Shown: one piece after another, positions 16,257 through 24,300 of the stretch | Layout of the letters: each line of letters starts with the position of its first letter | How positions within the stretch are numbered: the first letter of the stretch is position 1 | NCBI GenBank assembly: GCA_041605955.1 | Contig: JBFIXI010000002.1 | Coordinates: 51,053-115,052, forward strand | Direction of reading: 5' to 3' | DNA: 64,000 nt | DNA from: JAHEJX01 sp041605955 | GTDB lineage: Bacteria; Actinomycetota; Acidimicrobiia; Spongiisociales; UBA5794 | The notes under the pieces: generated by a model | Seen by the model: the letters and a program-made list of their open reading frames with translations, nothing else | Databases searched by the model: none | What the model was told of the DNA's origin: nothing | Made by a program: the position numbers and the translations under genes

Positions 16257-16792
16257 GTGTCGACTACCCCGTATGGACAGGCGAGGAGTGGGTCGAGATG
16301 CCGATCCCATCGATGGAAGGCCAGGGAATCGTGATTCCCAACGTGGCCGCCGTGGTCTACACCGAAGATCGCACCCAGCTGCTGCTGCAACGGCGTGACA
16401 AGCCGAACGAGGTAGTCAGGGGGCGCCTCGAAGTACCGGGGGGGCGCTGGGGAGCAGGGGAGTCCGCCGAGGAGGCTGTGCGCCGTGAGGTCTTCGAGGA
16501 AACCGGGGTCTCCGTCATCGAGCTGTTGACGGGATCTCGCAAGTACGACTTCCCGGCGGGGTTGGCAGTTGAGGCTTCTTCCCCCTCGGCGGTGGTGGCC
16601 GGGCTGACGGGGGCTTATCCGGCGCTGCTCGTGGCGTTCGAATGCATTGGTGCCGGGGTTCCCCGCCCTGTTCCGGGTGAGACCGCCGCCCCGTCATGGT
16701 GGGAGATCGCCGCGGTGCGCGACCATCTGGAGAATGACCCGGACGACTTCGTGTGGCAAGCCGCGGCGGTTCTGCGCGAGGTGTTGGCTTGA
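16253..16792 (+). CDS. NUDIX hydrolase
   Basis: A 179-residue NUDIX enzyme with a textbook box: GRWGAGE, seven residues, then REVFEETGV (G-x5-E-x7-REUxEExGU). IVIPNVAAVVYTEDRTQLLL and LQRRDKPNEVVRGRLEVPGG flank it. The family hydrolyses nucleoside diphosphates linked to another group; the target cannot be read. GTG 16253 overlaps the upstream stop as GTGA, closing a chain of overlapping genes that begins with the ABC exporter; a longer frame from ATG 16217 would be buried in the lipoprotein gene. Convergent with the stress protein at 16803. Confidence 0.85.
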   Translation: MSVDYPVWTGEEWVEMPIPSMEGQGIVIPNVAAVVYTEDRTQLLLQRRDKPNEVVRGRLEVPGGRWGAGESAEEAVRREVFEETGVSVIELLTGSRKYDFPAGLAVEASSPSAVVAGLTGAYPALLVAFECIGAGVPRPVPGETAAPSWWEIAAVRDHLENDPDDFVWQAAAVLREVLA

Positions 16793-16802
16793 GGCGCCCT
16801 CA

Positions 16803-17315
16803 CTAGTCGCCGTCGCTCACCTCTTCGTCGATCAGCTCCTTGGGCTCCGGAGGTACCACTAAGACGGGGCGACCTGACTCGAGCATGACTCGGGCCGAGA
16901 CGCTCTCCCAGGCAGACTGATCGAAGATCTGACGGGTCGCGCCGAGCACGATGACGCCGGCGTCGATGTCGCGCGCCAGTCGGGAGATCGTCAGCGCCGG
17001 ATCCTCCCCTTCGCGGAAGATCGCCTTCGACTCGATGCCGGAGGCTGCCAACGCCGCCACCAGCGGCTCGGTGAGCCGGCGACCTCGCTCCTCGACGTAG
17101 CGGGCGATCAGGGCGTCCTCCTCGTCCGTCCAGCTGGCGGTGCTCCTTTCGGACAGAGGGTGCCAACTGTCACCGCGGAGCTCCTCTAGGAAAGAGCGAG
17201 GGACTTCTATGACCGTCGTCACCGTGCACTTGCCACGTTCGCCGAGGAGGCGTTTGGCGAAATCGACGACCGGGCCCGGGCTGAGAACCCCGGTGGTGGC
17301 AACGAGAACGTGCAT
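16803..17315 (-). CDS. Universal stress protein, single UspA domain
   Basis: A 170-residue Usp-like protein: MHVLVATTGVLSPGPVVDFA at the N terminus and DAGVIVLGATRQIFDQSAWES then SVSARVMLESGRPVLVVPPE at the C terminus. The usual ATP-binding G-2x-G-9x-G motif is only partly kept (GATRQIFDQSAWESV), so nucleotide binding is doubtful. The C terminus is acidic (LIDEEVSDGD). ATG 17315 is preferred over ATG 17324 because TAAAAT lies 7 nt upstream of it, the spacing of a leaderless start. It is divergent from the two-component operon, with about 110 bp between starts. Confidence 0.75.
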   Translation of the reverse strand: MHVLVATTGVLSPGPVVDFAKRLLGERGKCTVTTVIEVPRSFLEELRGDSWHPLSERSTASWTDEEDALIARYVEERGRRLTEPLVAALAASGIESKAIFREGEDPALTISRLARDIDAGVIVLGATRQIFDQSAWESVSARVMLESGRPVLVVPPEPKELIDEEVSDGD

Positions 17316-17322
17316 TGCACGC

Positions 17323-17328
17323 ATTTTA
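17323..17328 (-). promoter_or_regulatory. Putative -10 box (TAAAAT) for the stress protein
   Basis: TAAAAT on the minus strand is 7 nt before ATG 17315 and overlaps the alternative ATG 17324, which argues for the shorter protein. Confidence 0.5.
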
Positions 17329-17416
17329 GGAATGCGAGGGGAGCAGGGTCGGCCAGACGCAGCTGAACAATCGGTTAATTGCGCCCCGTCGGATGCGGTT
17401 TGGCGTCCGGCTTCGA

Positions 17417-17422
17417 TACGAT
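17417..17422 (+). promoter_or_regulatory. Putative -10 box (TACGAT) for the two-component operon
   Basis: TACGAT lies 7 nt before GTG 17430 and overlaps the alternative ATG 17421. The identical hexamer stands 6 nt before the HAD gene at 25871. Confidence 0.5.
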
Positions 17423-17429
17423 GTTCGTC

Positions 17430-18122
17430 GTGACCTCCACAGAAGCAAACCGCGTCCTTGTCGTCGATGATGAGCCGATGGTGCTCGAGGTGGTCTCCAC
17501 GTATCTCCAACGTGACGGCTTCCGGGTCACAACGGCCAGCAGCGGAGCCGAGGCCCTGGCCGCAGTCGATCGCGATCCGCCGGATCTGTTGGTGCTGGAC
17601 GTCATGTTGCCCGAGATCGATGGTTTCGATCTACTGGCACGCATCCGCCGTTCAAGCGATATGCCGGTCATCCTGCTCACTGCCCGCACCGAGGAGCCGG
17701 ACCGGGTGCTCGGCCTCGAGCTGGGCGCCGATGACTACGTGGTCAAGCCGTTCTCGCCGCGGGAACTGGCCGCCCGAGTGAGGTCGGTGTTGCGCCGTGC
17801 CCAGCCCCGCAAGATGGAGGCGGCCTTGGAGTACGGCGACCTCGTCATCAACGGCATCACTCGCGAAGTCACTCTGGCCGGGGAGGTCATACCCACGACT
17901 CCGAAGGAGTTCGATCTGTTGGCGTTTCTGGCGGCGTCGCCGCGTCAAGTCTTCAGTCGGGCGCAGCTGCTCGAACAGGTATGGGACTCATCGGCCGATT
18001 ACCAGGATCCCTCGACGGTGACGGTGCATATTCGGCGGCTGCGGCAAAAGCTGGAGGCGGACGCCGAGAACCCCCGCTGGTTGCACACCGTTTGGGGAGT
18101 CGGATACCGCTTTGAGCCCTGA
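17430..18122 (+). CDS. OmpR/PhoB-family response regulator
   Basis: A 230-residue regulator: receiver domain (RVLVVDDEPMVLEVV with acidic pair, phosphoacceptor Asp57 in LLVLDVMLPE, Thr in ILLTAR, Lys in DYVVKPFSPREL) and a winged-helix DNA-binding domain (TTPKEFDLLAFLAASPRQVF then TVTVHIRRLRQKLE and a VWGVGYRFEP end). It heads an operon with a histidine kinase 15 bp downstream. GTG 17430 has a leaderless -10; ATG 17421 is the alternative and falls on that box. Targets unknown; genes co-transcribed with it suggest a redox or membrane-stress role at most. Confidence 0.93.
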   Translation: MTSTEANRVLVVDDEPMVLEVVSTYLQRDGFRVTTASSGAEALAAVDRDPPDLLVLDVMLPEIDGFDLLARIRRSSDMPVILLTARTEEPDRVLGLELGADDYVVKPFSPRELAARVRSVLRRAQPRKMEAALEYGDLVINGITREVTLAGEVIPTTPKEFDLLAFLAASPRQVFSRAQLLEQVWDSSADYQDPSTVTVHIRRLRQKLEADAENPRWLHTVWGVGYRFEP

Positions 18123-18137
18123 CGTATTGATCGAGAG

Positions 18138-19355
18138 ATGAGTCGACACAGTGGGTCTGCAATGAAGGCAATCGTCGGTTTGCTCGGTGTGGTGGTCTTG
18201 GGAATAGCCACTTTCGAGGTCACGATGCGGCCCTCGGCAGCGGAGCGGTTTCAAATCATCGCCATATTCGTCGCGATGGCGGTGGTGGCCGCCGCCGTGG
18301 GTCTTCTGTTTCCTCGATTCATCGCCTTTCGTTCGCTCCAGTCATCCGTGATTGCGATTGCAGTGCTCGCCGTGGCTCTGGTGGTCATGTCGGCTGTGCT
18401 TTCAGCTGCGCTCATGTCCTTCAGTGTCCACGATATGACCGTTCTGGTAGTCGTCCTCGCGTTCGGGCTGGGGCTGGGCCTGATGACGGCGATGGCGCTG
18501 GCCCGCCCACTGGCAGATGACCTGGACCGAATTCGGGAGACGGCTGACCGGGTCGCTCATGGCGATCTGGAGGTGCGAACCGGCGTTGCGCGCCACGACG
18601 AGCTGGGGATGGCTGCCGGCGCCATCGATGCCATGATTGCGCGCCTGCAAGCCGCTACCCAGGAACGCAGCAGGCAGCAAGCGGCCCGCCGGGAGTTTCT
18701 CGCCGCAGTCGGACACGACTTGCGGTCCCCGTTGGCGGCGCTACGCGCCACGGTCGAAGCGCTCGAAGACGGACTCTCCCCGGATCCGGAGCGATACCTC
18801 GGTTCGATGCGCGCCGACGTCGATGCCTTGTCCCAGCTGGTCGACGATCTATTCCTGCTGTCGACCATCGAGTCGGGCAACCTGACGTTCGAGCGGATGC
18901 CCGTCGACGTCGCGGAGATCGCCGACGAGTCGCTGGAGGCCTTGCAGCCCGTGGCGCGTCAATGCGAGGTGGAGCTGCGGCTGGAGGTCGACGGCCGGGT
19001 GGCGGCCGCCGCCGGACCGGCCCAGGTCGGCCGCGTGATTCGGAATCTCGTCGACAACGCCATCCGTCACTCGCCACCGGGATCCGAAGTGGTCGTCGAG
19101 GTGGCCAACAGTGATGGCGCGCTGGTCACGGTCACGGACGAGGGGCCCGGCTTCGCCCCCGATATGCTCGTAAAGGCGTTCGATGGCTTCGTGACCGGCG
19201 ACCCCGCCCGGAGTCGATCCAGCGGGGGAGCCGGCCTCGGCTTGGCGATCGCCCGGGGGCTCGTCGAGGCTCACGGTGGGTCGATTTGGGCCGAGGCGGG
19301 CAACGGTGGCAAGGTTGTCTTCGCCCTGCCCGTGTTGGCCAGTATGCGAGAGTGA
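18138..19355 (+). CDS. Sensor histidine kinase, HAMP-HisKA-HATPase, four TM helices
   Basis: A 405-residue kinase paired with the upstream regulator. Four hydrophobic helices occupy roughly residues 10-28, 39-58, 69-93 and 100-120 with almost no external loop, so it is of the intramembrane-sensing kind. HAMP follows (LARPLADDLDRIRETADRVA), then the H-box REFLAAVGHDLRSPLAAL with His193, the N-box RNLVDNAIRHSPPGSE, and GPGFAPDM plus GGAGLGLAIARGLVEAHGG in the ATPase lid. The likely signal is in the membrane itself (lipid state, a partner protein or cell-envelope stress). Its stop overlaps the flavin reductase start as GTGA. Confidence 0.92.
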   Translation: MSRHSGSAMKAIVGLLGVVVLGIATFEVTMRPSAAERFQIIAIFVAMAVVAAAVGLLFPRFIAFRSLQSSVIAIAVLAVALVVMSAVLSAALMSFSVHDMTVLVVVLAFGLGLGLMTAMALARPLADDLDRIRETADRVAHGDLEVRTGVARHDELGMAAGAIDAMIARLQAATQERSRQQAARREFLAAVGHDLRSPLAALRATVEALEDGLSPDPERYLGSMRADVDALSQLVDDLFLLSTIESGNLTFERMPVDVAEIADESLEALQPVARQCEVELRLEVDGRVAAAAGPAQVGRVIRNLVDNAIRHSPPGSEVVVEVANSDGALVTVTDEGPGFAPDMLVKAFDGFVTGDPARSRSSGGAGLGLAIARGLVEAHGGSIWAEAGNGGKVVFALPVLASMRE

Positions 19356-19861
19356 TCCGCGTGACGTCAGTCGAGACCCTCAACAAGGTGCTGTGGAAGA
19401 TCCCCAACGTGTTGTGCCTCATCGGCAGCCGCGCCGGGGACGAGCGCAACGGGATGACCCAGAGCTGGGTGACCCAGGTCTCCATGGAGCCGGTGCTGGT
19501 CGCCATCTCGGTCGACACATCGGCCGTCACCAATCGGCTGATCCGCGAGGGCGGTTCTTTCAGCATCAACCTATGGGATCGGGAGGACACTCGTCCGTTC
19601 GTCAAGTTCTCCAAGCCGGCAACATTCGATGGTGCCAGCTTGAACGGGCGGCCCGTATTCGAGGGCACGACCGGGGTGCCGATCTTCTCTGAGGCGGTGG
19701 CCTGGATCGAGTGCCGGGTCGATCAGATCATCCCCTGCGGTACTCACGACCTTTTCTTGGGAGAGGTGATTGCCGCTGACATCCGCGACGACGACGCAGC
19801 CATCGCCCGTATCGAGGACACGAGAATGAAGTACGGCGGCGTCAAGCGGGGCGGTCACTGA
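19352..19861 (+). CDS. Flavin reductase-like FMN-binding split-barrel protein
   Basis: A ~169-residue flavin reductase domain protein: VLWKIPNVLCLIGSRAGDER, then GMTQSWVTQVSMEPVLVAIS, the typical TNRLIREGGSFSINLW and the PCGTHDLFLGEVI motif near the end. Such proteins bind FMN and reduce flavin for a partner oxygenase, or are themselves small oxidoreductases. GTG 19352 overlaps the kinase stop (GTGA); GTG 19361 is an alternative. It is the third gene of the two-component operon, so its expression should follow the regulator; no monooxygenase is next to it. Confidence 0.8.
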   Translation: MIRVTSVETLNKVLWKIPNVLCLIGSRAGDERNGMTQSWVTQVSMEPVLVAISVDTSAVTNRLIREGGSFSINLWDREDTRPFVKFSKPATFDGASLNGRPVFEGTTGVPIFSEAVAWIECRVDQIIPCGTHDLFLGEVIAADIRDDDAAIARIEDTRMKYGGVKRGGH

Positions 19862-19872
19862 GGAGGGCGGAG

Positions 19873-20646
19873 TTGGAGCTACGAATCGACGGCAAGGTCG
19901 CCATAGTCACCGGCGCCAGCCGGGGCATCGGCGAAGCCACGGCCGCAGAGCTACTCGCCAGCGGGGCGAAGGGCGTGGCGATAACGAGTCGCCGTGAGGA
20001 GAACATAAGCGCCGCCGCCGAACGTATCGGCGAGAGCGAGCGGCTGATGGCCCTGGCGGCCCGCGCCGACAGCGAGTCGGATGCCGAGGCCACGGTGCAG
20101 GCGGTGATCGACCACTTCGGGAGTTGCGACATCCTGGTCAACAATGCGGGCACGAACCCATCAGCAGGCAACCTGGCAGACGTGGATCTGGGGGCCGTCG
20201 CCAAGACGTGGGAGGTCAACCAGCTCGGTCCGCTGCTGTGGGCTCGGGCCGCATGGCGGCATTACATGGCAGCCAACGGCGGGTCGATCGTCAACGTGGC
20301 GTCGGTCGGCGGGATGAGCCCTGGGCCGATGATCGGAGCGTACAACGTGTCCAAGGCAGCGCTGATTCACTTGACGCGGCAACTCGCTATGGAGTTCGCT
20401 CCTCGGGTGCGGGTGAATGCCGTGGCGCCGTCGGTGGTACGTACCCGACTAGCCGCCGCGCTGTGGGAAGGCATCGAGGAGCACACTGCGGCGGCTCACC
20501 CGCTCGGACGGATCGGGGAGCCGCACGACATCGCAGCTGCGGTGCTGTTCCTGGTGTCCGACGCCGCCTCTTGGATCACGGGAGTGACTCTTCCGGTCGA
20601 CGGTGGAGTCACTGGGGCGTCCTCGGCGAGCAGCCTCAGTGGCTGA
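19873..20646 (+). CDS. SDR-family oxidoreductase, FabG-like
   Basis: A 257-residue classical short-chain dehydrogenase: cofactor loop VTGASRGIGEATAAELL, NNAG motif (LVNNAGTNPSAG), Ser in VNVASVGGM and the YxxxK pair in YNVSKAALIHL, with PLGRIGEPHDIAAAVLFLVS and the ITGVTLPVDGG ending shared with 3-oxoacyl-ACP reductases and sugar or steroid dehydrogenases. Basic residue in SRR after the second strand suggests NADP(H). Start is TTG 19873 after GGAGGGCGGAG, a clear ribosome binding site. It follows the flavin reductase by 11 bp and overlaps the DUF971 gene. Confidence 0.88.
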   Translation: MELRIDGKVAIVTGASRGIGEATAAELLASGAKGVAITSRREENISAAAERIGESERLMALAARADSESDAEATVQAVIDHFGSCDILVNNAGTNPSAGNLADVDLGAVAKTWEVNQLGPLLWARAAWRHYMAANGGSIVNVASVGGMSPGPMIGAYNVSKAALIHLTRQLAMEFAPRVRVNAVAPSVVRTRLAAALWEGIEEHTAAAHPLGRIGEPHDIAAAVLFLVSDAASWITGVTLPVDGGVTGASSASSLSG

Positions 20647-20938
20647 ACCGACCCCGGAGCCGCGGCGCATCGAAGTCACCGACAAGCAACGGTTGGAGAT
20701 CGAATGGGCCGACGGGGCGGTCACGACGATGACGGCCCCGGAGGTGCGGGCGTTCTGCCAGTGCGCCGGCTGCCGCGAGCTGGACCCGCAGCTGCGCACG
20801 GTGGCGGCGCACGCTCACGCCACGATCGAGAGCGCGTCGCTGGTCGGCGGATATGCGGTCAACTTCGTGTTCGGGCCCGACGGCCACGGCACGGGGATCT
20901 ACCCGTTTGCCGAGTTGCGCCGCTATCGGTCGCCCTGA
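20639..20938 (+). CDS. DUF971 (gamma-butyrobetaine hydroxylase-like N-terminal domain) protein
   Basis: A 99-residue single-domain protein. RRIEVTDKQRLEIEWADGAV, the Cys pair in VRAFCQCAGCRE and the final VNFVFGPDGHGTGIYPFAEL and LRRY match DUF971, also the N-terminal module of gamma-butyrobetaine hydroxylases and present in some Fe-S carrier (ApbC/Mrp) proteins. The cysteines suggest iron-sulfur or zinc binding. GTG 20639 lies inside the SDR's last codons, so translation is coupled; the 3' end overlaps the convergent coiled-coil gene by 16 bp. Confidence 0.8.
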   Translation: MAEPTPEPRRIEVTDKQRLEIEWADGAVTTMTAPEVRAFCQCAGCRELDPQLRTVAAHAHATIESASLVGGYAVNFVFGPDGHGTGIYPFAELRRYRSP

Positions 20939-21306
20939 GCCTCCAGAGCCTCGAGCAATTCGGCGCGCCGCCTCTCCAAGGCCCTGCGCCGGTCGGCCGC
21001 GTTGTCGGCGATCGACTCGTTGATCCGACGCCGATACGCGGCCGGGTCGGTGACCATCTTGTAGCTCTCGTTGAGCGCCGGCTTGATGGCGACCTCGGTC
21101 ATGGCTTCCAGCTGGGCGGTGACGCTCTCCAGCTCCGCTTCGAGGGTCGCCACCGGTCGGGTCGCGTCGGCCCGCAGCCGGGCCCGAGCGCGCAGCTCGT
21201 CACGCTGCGCCTCCAAGGCAGCCCTTGTGGGCCCTGCAGGTAGGTCGGCGATCTGTTGGCTGAGCTGCAGAACCTCGGCGAGCGTGGCATCCACTTCGTC
21301 GGTCAT
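20923..21306 (-). CDS. Small coiled-coil protein of unknown function
   Basis: A 127-residue charged protein with no recognised domain. Two long helices with heptad-like spacing are visible: ADLPAGPTRAALEAQRDELR with ARARLRAD, then VATLEAELESVTAQLEAMTE, and a basic C-terminal helix RRRALERRRAELLEALEAQ. The middle (NESYKMVTDPAAYRRRINES) is less regular. It starts 4 bp downstream of the lhr stop on the same strand, so it is probably the second gene of the lhr transcript; a link to helicase function is only positional. Confidence 0.55.
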   Translation of the reverse strand: MTDEVDATLAEVLQLSQQIADLPAGPTRAALEAQRDELRARARLRADATRPVATLEAELESVTAQLEAMTEVAIKPALNESYKMVTDPAAYRRRINESIADNAADRRRALERRRAELLEALEAQGDR

Positions 21307-21310
21307 GAGG

Positions 21311-24300
21311 TCACCGGGCGCTCCCCAGGCTGAGCCCCTTGTAACCCGCTTTGAGGCCGGCTGCGATCAGGTCGGCACCGACAAGGGTGGTGGCGGCCGG
21401 GGTGCCGTCGATCTGCTCAAGCGCCGTGGGTCGAGATTGGCGTTCCATGAGGGCGATTATGGCGGCGGTGGTCGTGTCGCGGTCGGCATCGAAAGTCAGC
21501 GCGCGGCGGCTTCCCTTCTCCAGGTATGCCGCCAGCTTGCCATCGGCAAGGGCTACTGCGGCCCCGGCACGGCGGGCCGGGGCGCCTCCCGCCGACTCCG
21601 GCCAGGCGATCGTGGCACCGTACGGGTTGGCCGGGTCCACTGCGCTCAGGGTGACGATTCCGGTCTCTCCGCCGGCGCGCAGCCGGTCTACCGCACCCGG
21701 CATAGCGAACTGGGCGCCACCTTGACCTTCGATGAAATAGCCGCGGCGCGCCTTGCCGGCGTCTTCGAGGGCACTGAATACCGGGTACAGCCCGGCAAAG
21801 CCTCCGGGCACTCCCTCGGTGAGCACAGCCTCGCGAGTCACTACGCCGTGGCGGGTGAGTAGCTGCTCGGCCAGGGCGGCCACCCTGGCCTCGGCCGCTA
21901 CCGGCTCATCGCGCCTCAAGACGTCCTCGACGAGATACCAGCGCCCGGTGGCCGCGGCCGGAGTCGCCGCCGAGACGTGAGGCCGTCCCCGCCGGCGAGA
22001 ATTGCGACGCCGGCCCCATAGGAACGCTCGCAGCGGCGCCAGGGTGTCGTTGGTGACCTCGCCTGCCCAGACGAGATCCCACAGCGCGGCCACGACCTGC
22101 TCCGGGTCGCCCCCTTCGGCGGCTACGTAGAGGTCTCGGAAGAACGATGCGCCGCGGGCGCTGAGGTGATGGCGCAGCCGATCGTGGATCGTGCCGGCGG
22201 GCGGCTCGAGGGGCATGTCCCAGTGCAGTAGAGGGGCCTGTTCCCGCAGATACAGTGCCACTCGCCCGTCTCGTAGACCCAGAGCCTGTCGCCCCACCCA
22301 TACCAGATCACCCGAGGCGAGCAGGTCGTCGAGCATGGCAGGCTCGTATCTCATTCGGTCCGGAAGGATCGAGGACTCGAGCTCGCTGGCGGGAAGGGTG
22401 GCTCCTTGCAGGCTGCGGATGACGTCGAGCAATCGACTAGGGCTTGCAGAGGTTTCGCCGACGCCGTGCCACCCCGGCAGGAACCGGCCCAGAGCCGCCA
22501 CGTCGACCGCTTCGACCTCGCGTCGGAGCTTGGCCAGTGAGCGCCGCCGGAGTCTGCGCAGGACCTCAACGTCCACCCAGTCGTGATCGGAGGCCCCGCC
22601 GGGGCGATAGGTCCCGCGGCTGACCCGGTTGGCTTGTTCGAGCCGGTTGAGGACCTCGGTCACGGCCGCCACCGGCAATCCGAGCGCAGCTGCCGCGTCC
22701 GCCGCGGAGAACGGGCTGTGAGTGCGGGCGTAGCGACCGACGACATCGCCGAGTGAGTCGGCAACCGGTTCCAGCAACGATTCGGCGATTCCGGGAGGTG
22801 GGGAAACGCCGAGAGCGTCACGCAACCGGGCAACATCCTCGACGGCGGCGAGTACCTCACGTCCGGCGACCCGTACCGGCGCGATGCGGCGTTGCTGCTG
22901 TAGCTCGTCGAGCCACTGTTGGCTGGCGGCGGGATCGGCAGCTCGGTCGGCGACCTCTGTGGTGGTGAGCGGGCCGAGATCGCGCAGCATGTCGTGCAGG
23001 TGGTCTCGGCTGGTGATGCGTCGCTCCGCCGACAGGCGCTGCAGATCCAGCTCCACCGACTCGACGACATCGGGATCCAGGAGATCGCGGAACTCCGGGT
23101 CGCCGAGTATCTCGCGCAGTAGGGAGCGGTCAAGCGTCAGGGCGGCGGCGCGTTTCTCGGCCACCGGCGCGTCGTATTCGTACATGAACGACGCGATGAA
23201 GTCGAACATGAGCGAGGAGGCCATCGGGCTCGGCGTGTCGAGCTCGATCTGGTGAACCCGCGTCTTGCGTCCGGCGACATCTCGTAGGACTTCGATGACG
23301 GCGGGCAGGTCGAAGTGGTCCTGGAGGATTTCTCGATAGGTCTCGAGCACGACCGGAAACGACCCATAACGTTTCGCCACCGAAAGCAGATCGGCGGCCC
23401 GCCGGCGCTGCAGCCACAACGGCGTGCGCGACCCGGGGCGGCGACGGGGGAGTAGGAGCGACCGGGCGGCGGCCTCACGAAAACGGGCGGTGAACAGCGC
23501 GCTGTCTCCGACCTCCTCGAGCAACAGCTCCTCCATCTCGTCCGGCGCGATGATCAGGGTGGCCGCAGCCGGCGGGGTGTCCACGTCCGGGAATCGGAAC
23601 ATGATCCCGTCGTCGGCCCAGATCACATCCACCTCGCCCCCGTGTTCCTGCCGGTAACGGCGGCGAGCCGCCAGCGCCCACGGCGCGTGCACCCGTGAGC
23701 CGAAGGGAGACAGCACCGCTACTCGCCAATCACCGATTTCGTCTCGGAATTGCTCGACGACGATTGAGCGGTCGGTCGGCAGTGTCCCTGTTGTGGCTTT
23801 CTCGGCGGCGATGAACGCCGCCAGGTTGGCCGCCGCCCATGGGTCCAGCCGGTAGCGCGCTTCGAGGAGGCCGGTTGCGGCCGACTCGTCGAGGGCCCCG
23901 ATCTCGCGCACAAAGGCGCCCACGGCCCGACCCAATTCGAGGGGCCGTCCGGGTCCGTCCCCATGCCAGAAGGGCATGCGCGCCGGAGTGCCGGCTTCGG
24001 CGGGGAGAACGGTCACCCGATCATGGGTGATCTCGGCGATCTTCCAGGATGACGCCCCGAGCACGAAGACATCGCCGGGACGGCTTTCGTAGACCATCTC
24101 CTCGTCGAGCTCGCCCACCTTGCCGCCCTCTGGTAGCACGACCGTATAGAGCCCCCGATCGGGAATGGTTCCCGGGTTGGTGACGGCGAGCATCCGGGCG
24201 TTGCTGCGAGCTTCGATGACGCCTTCGACGCGATCCCACACGATGCGGGGGCGCAGCTCGGCGAACTCGTCGCTGGGGTAGCGGCCGGCGAGCATGTCGA

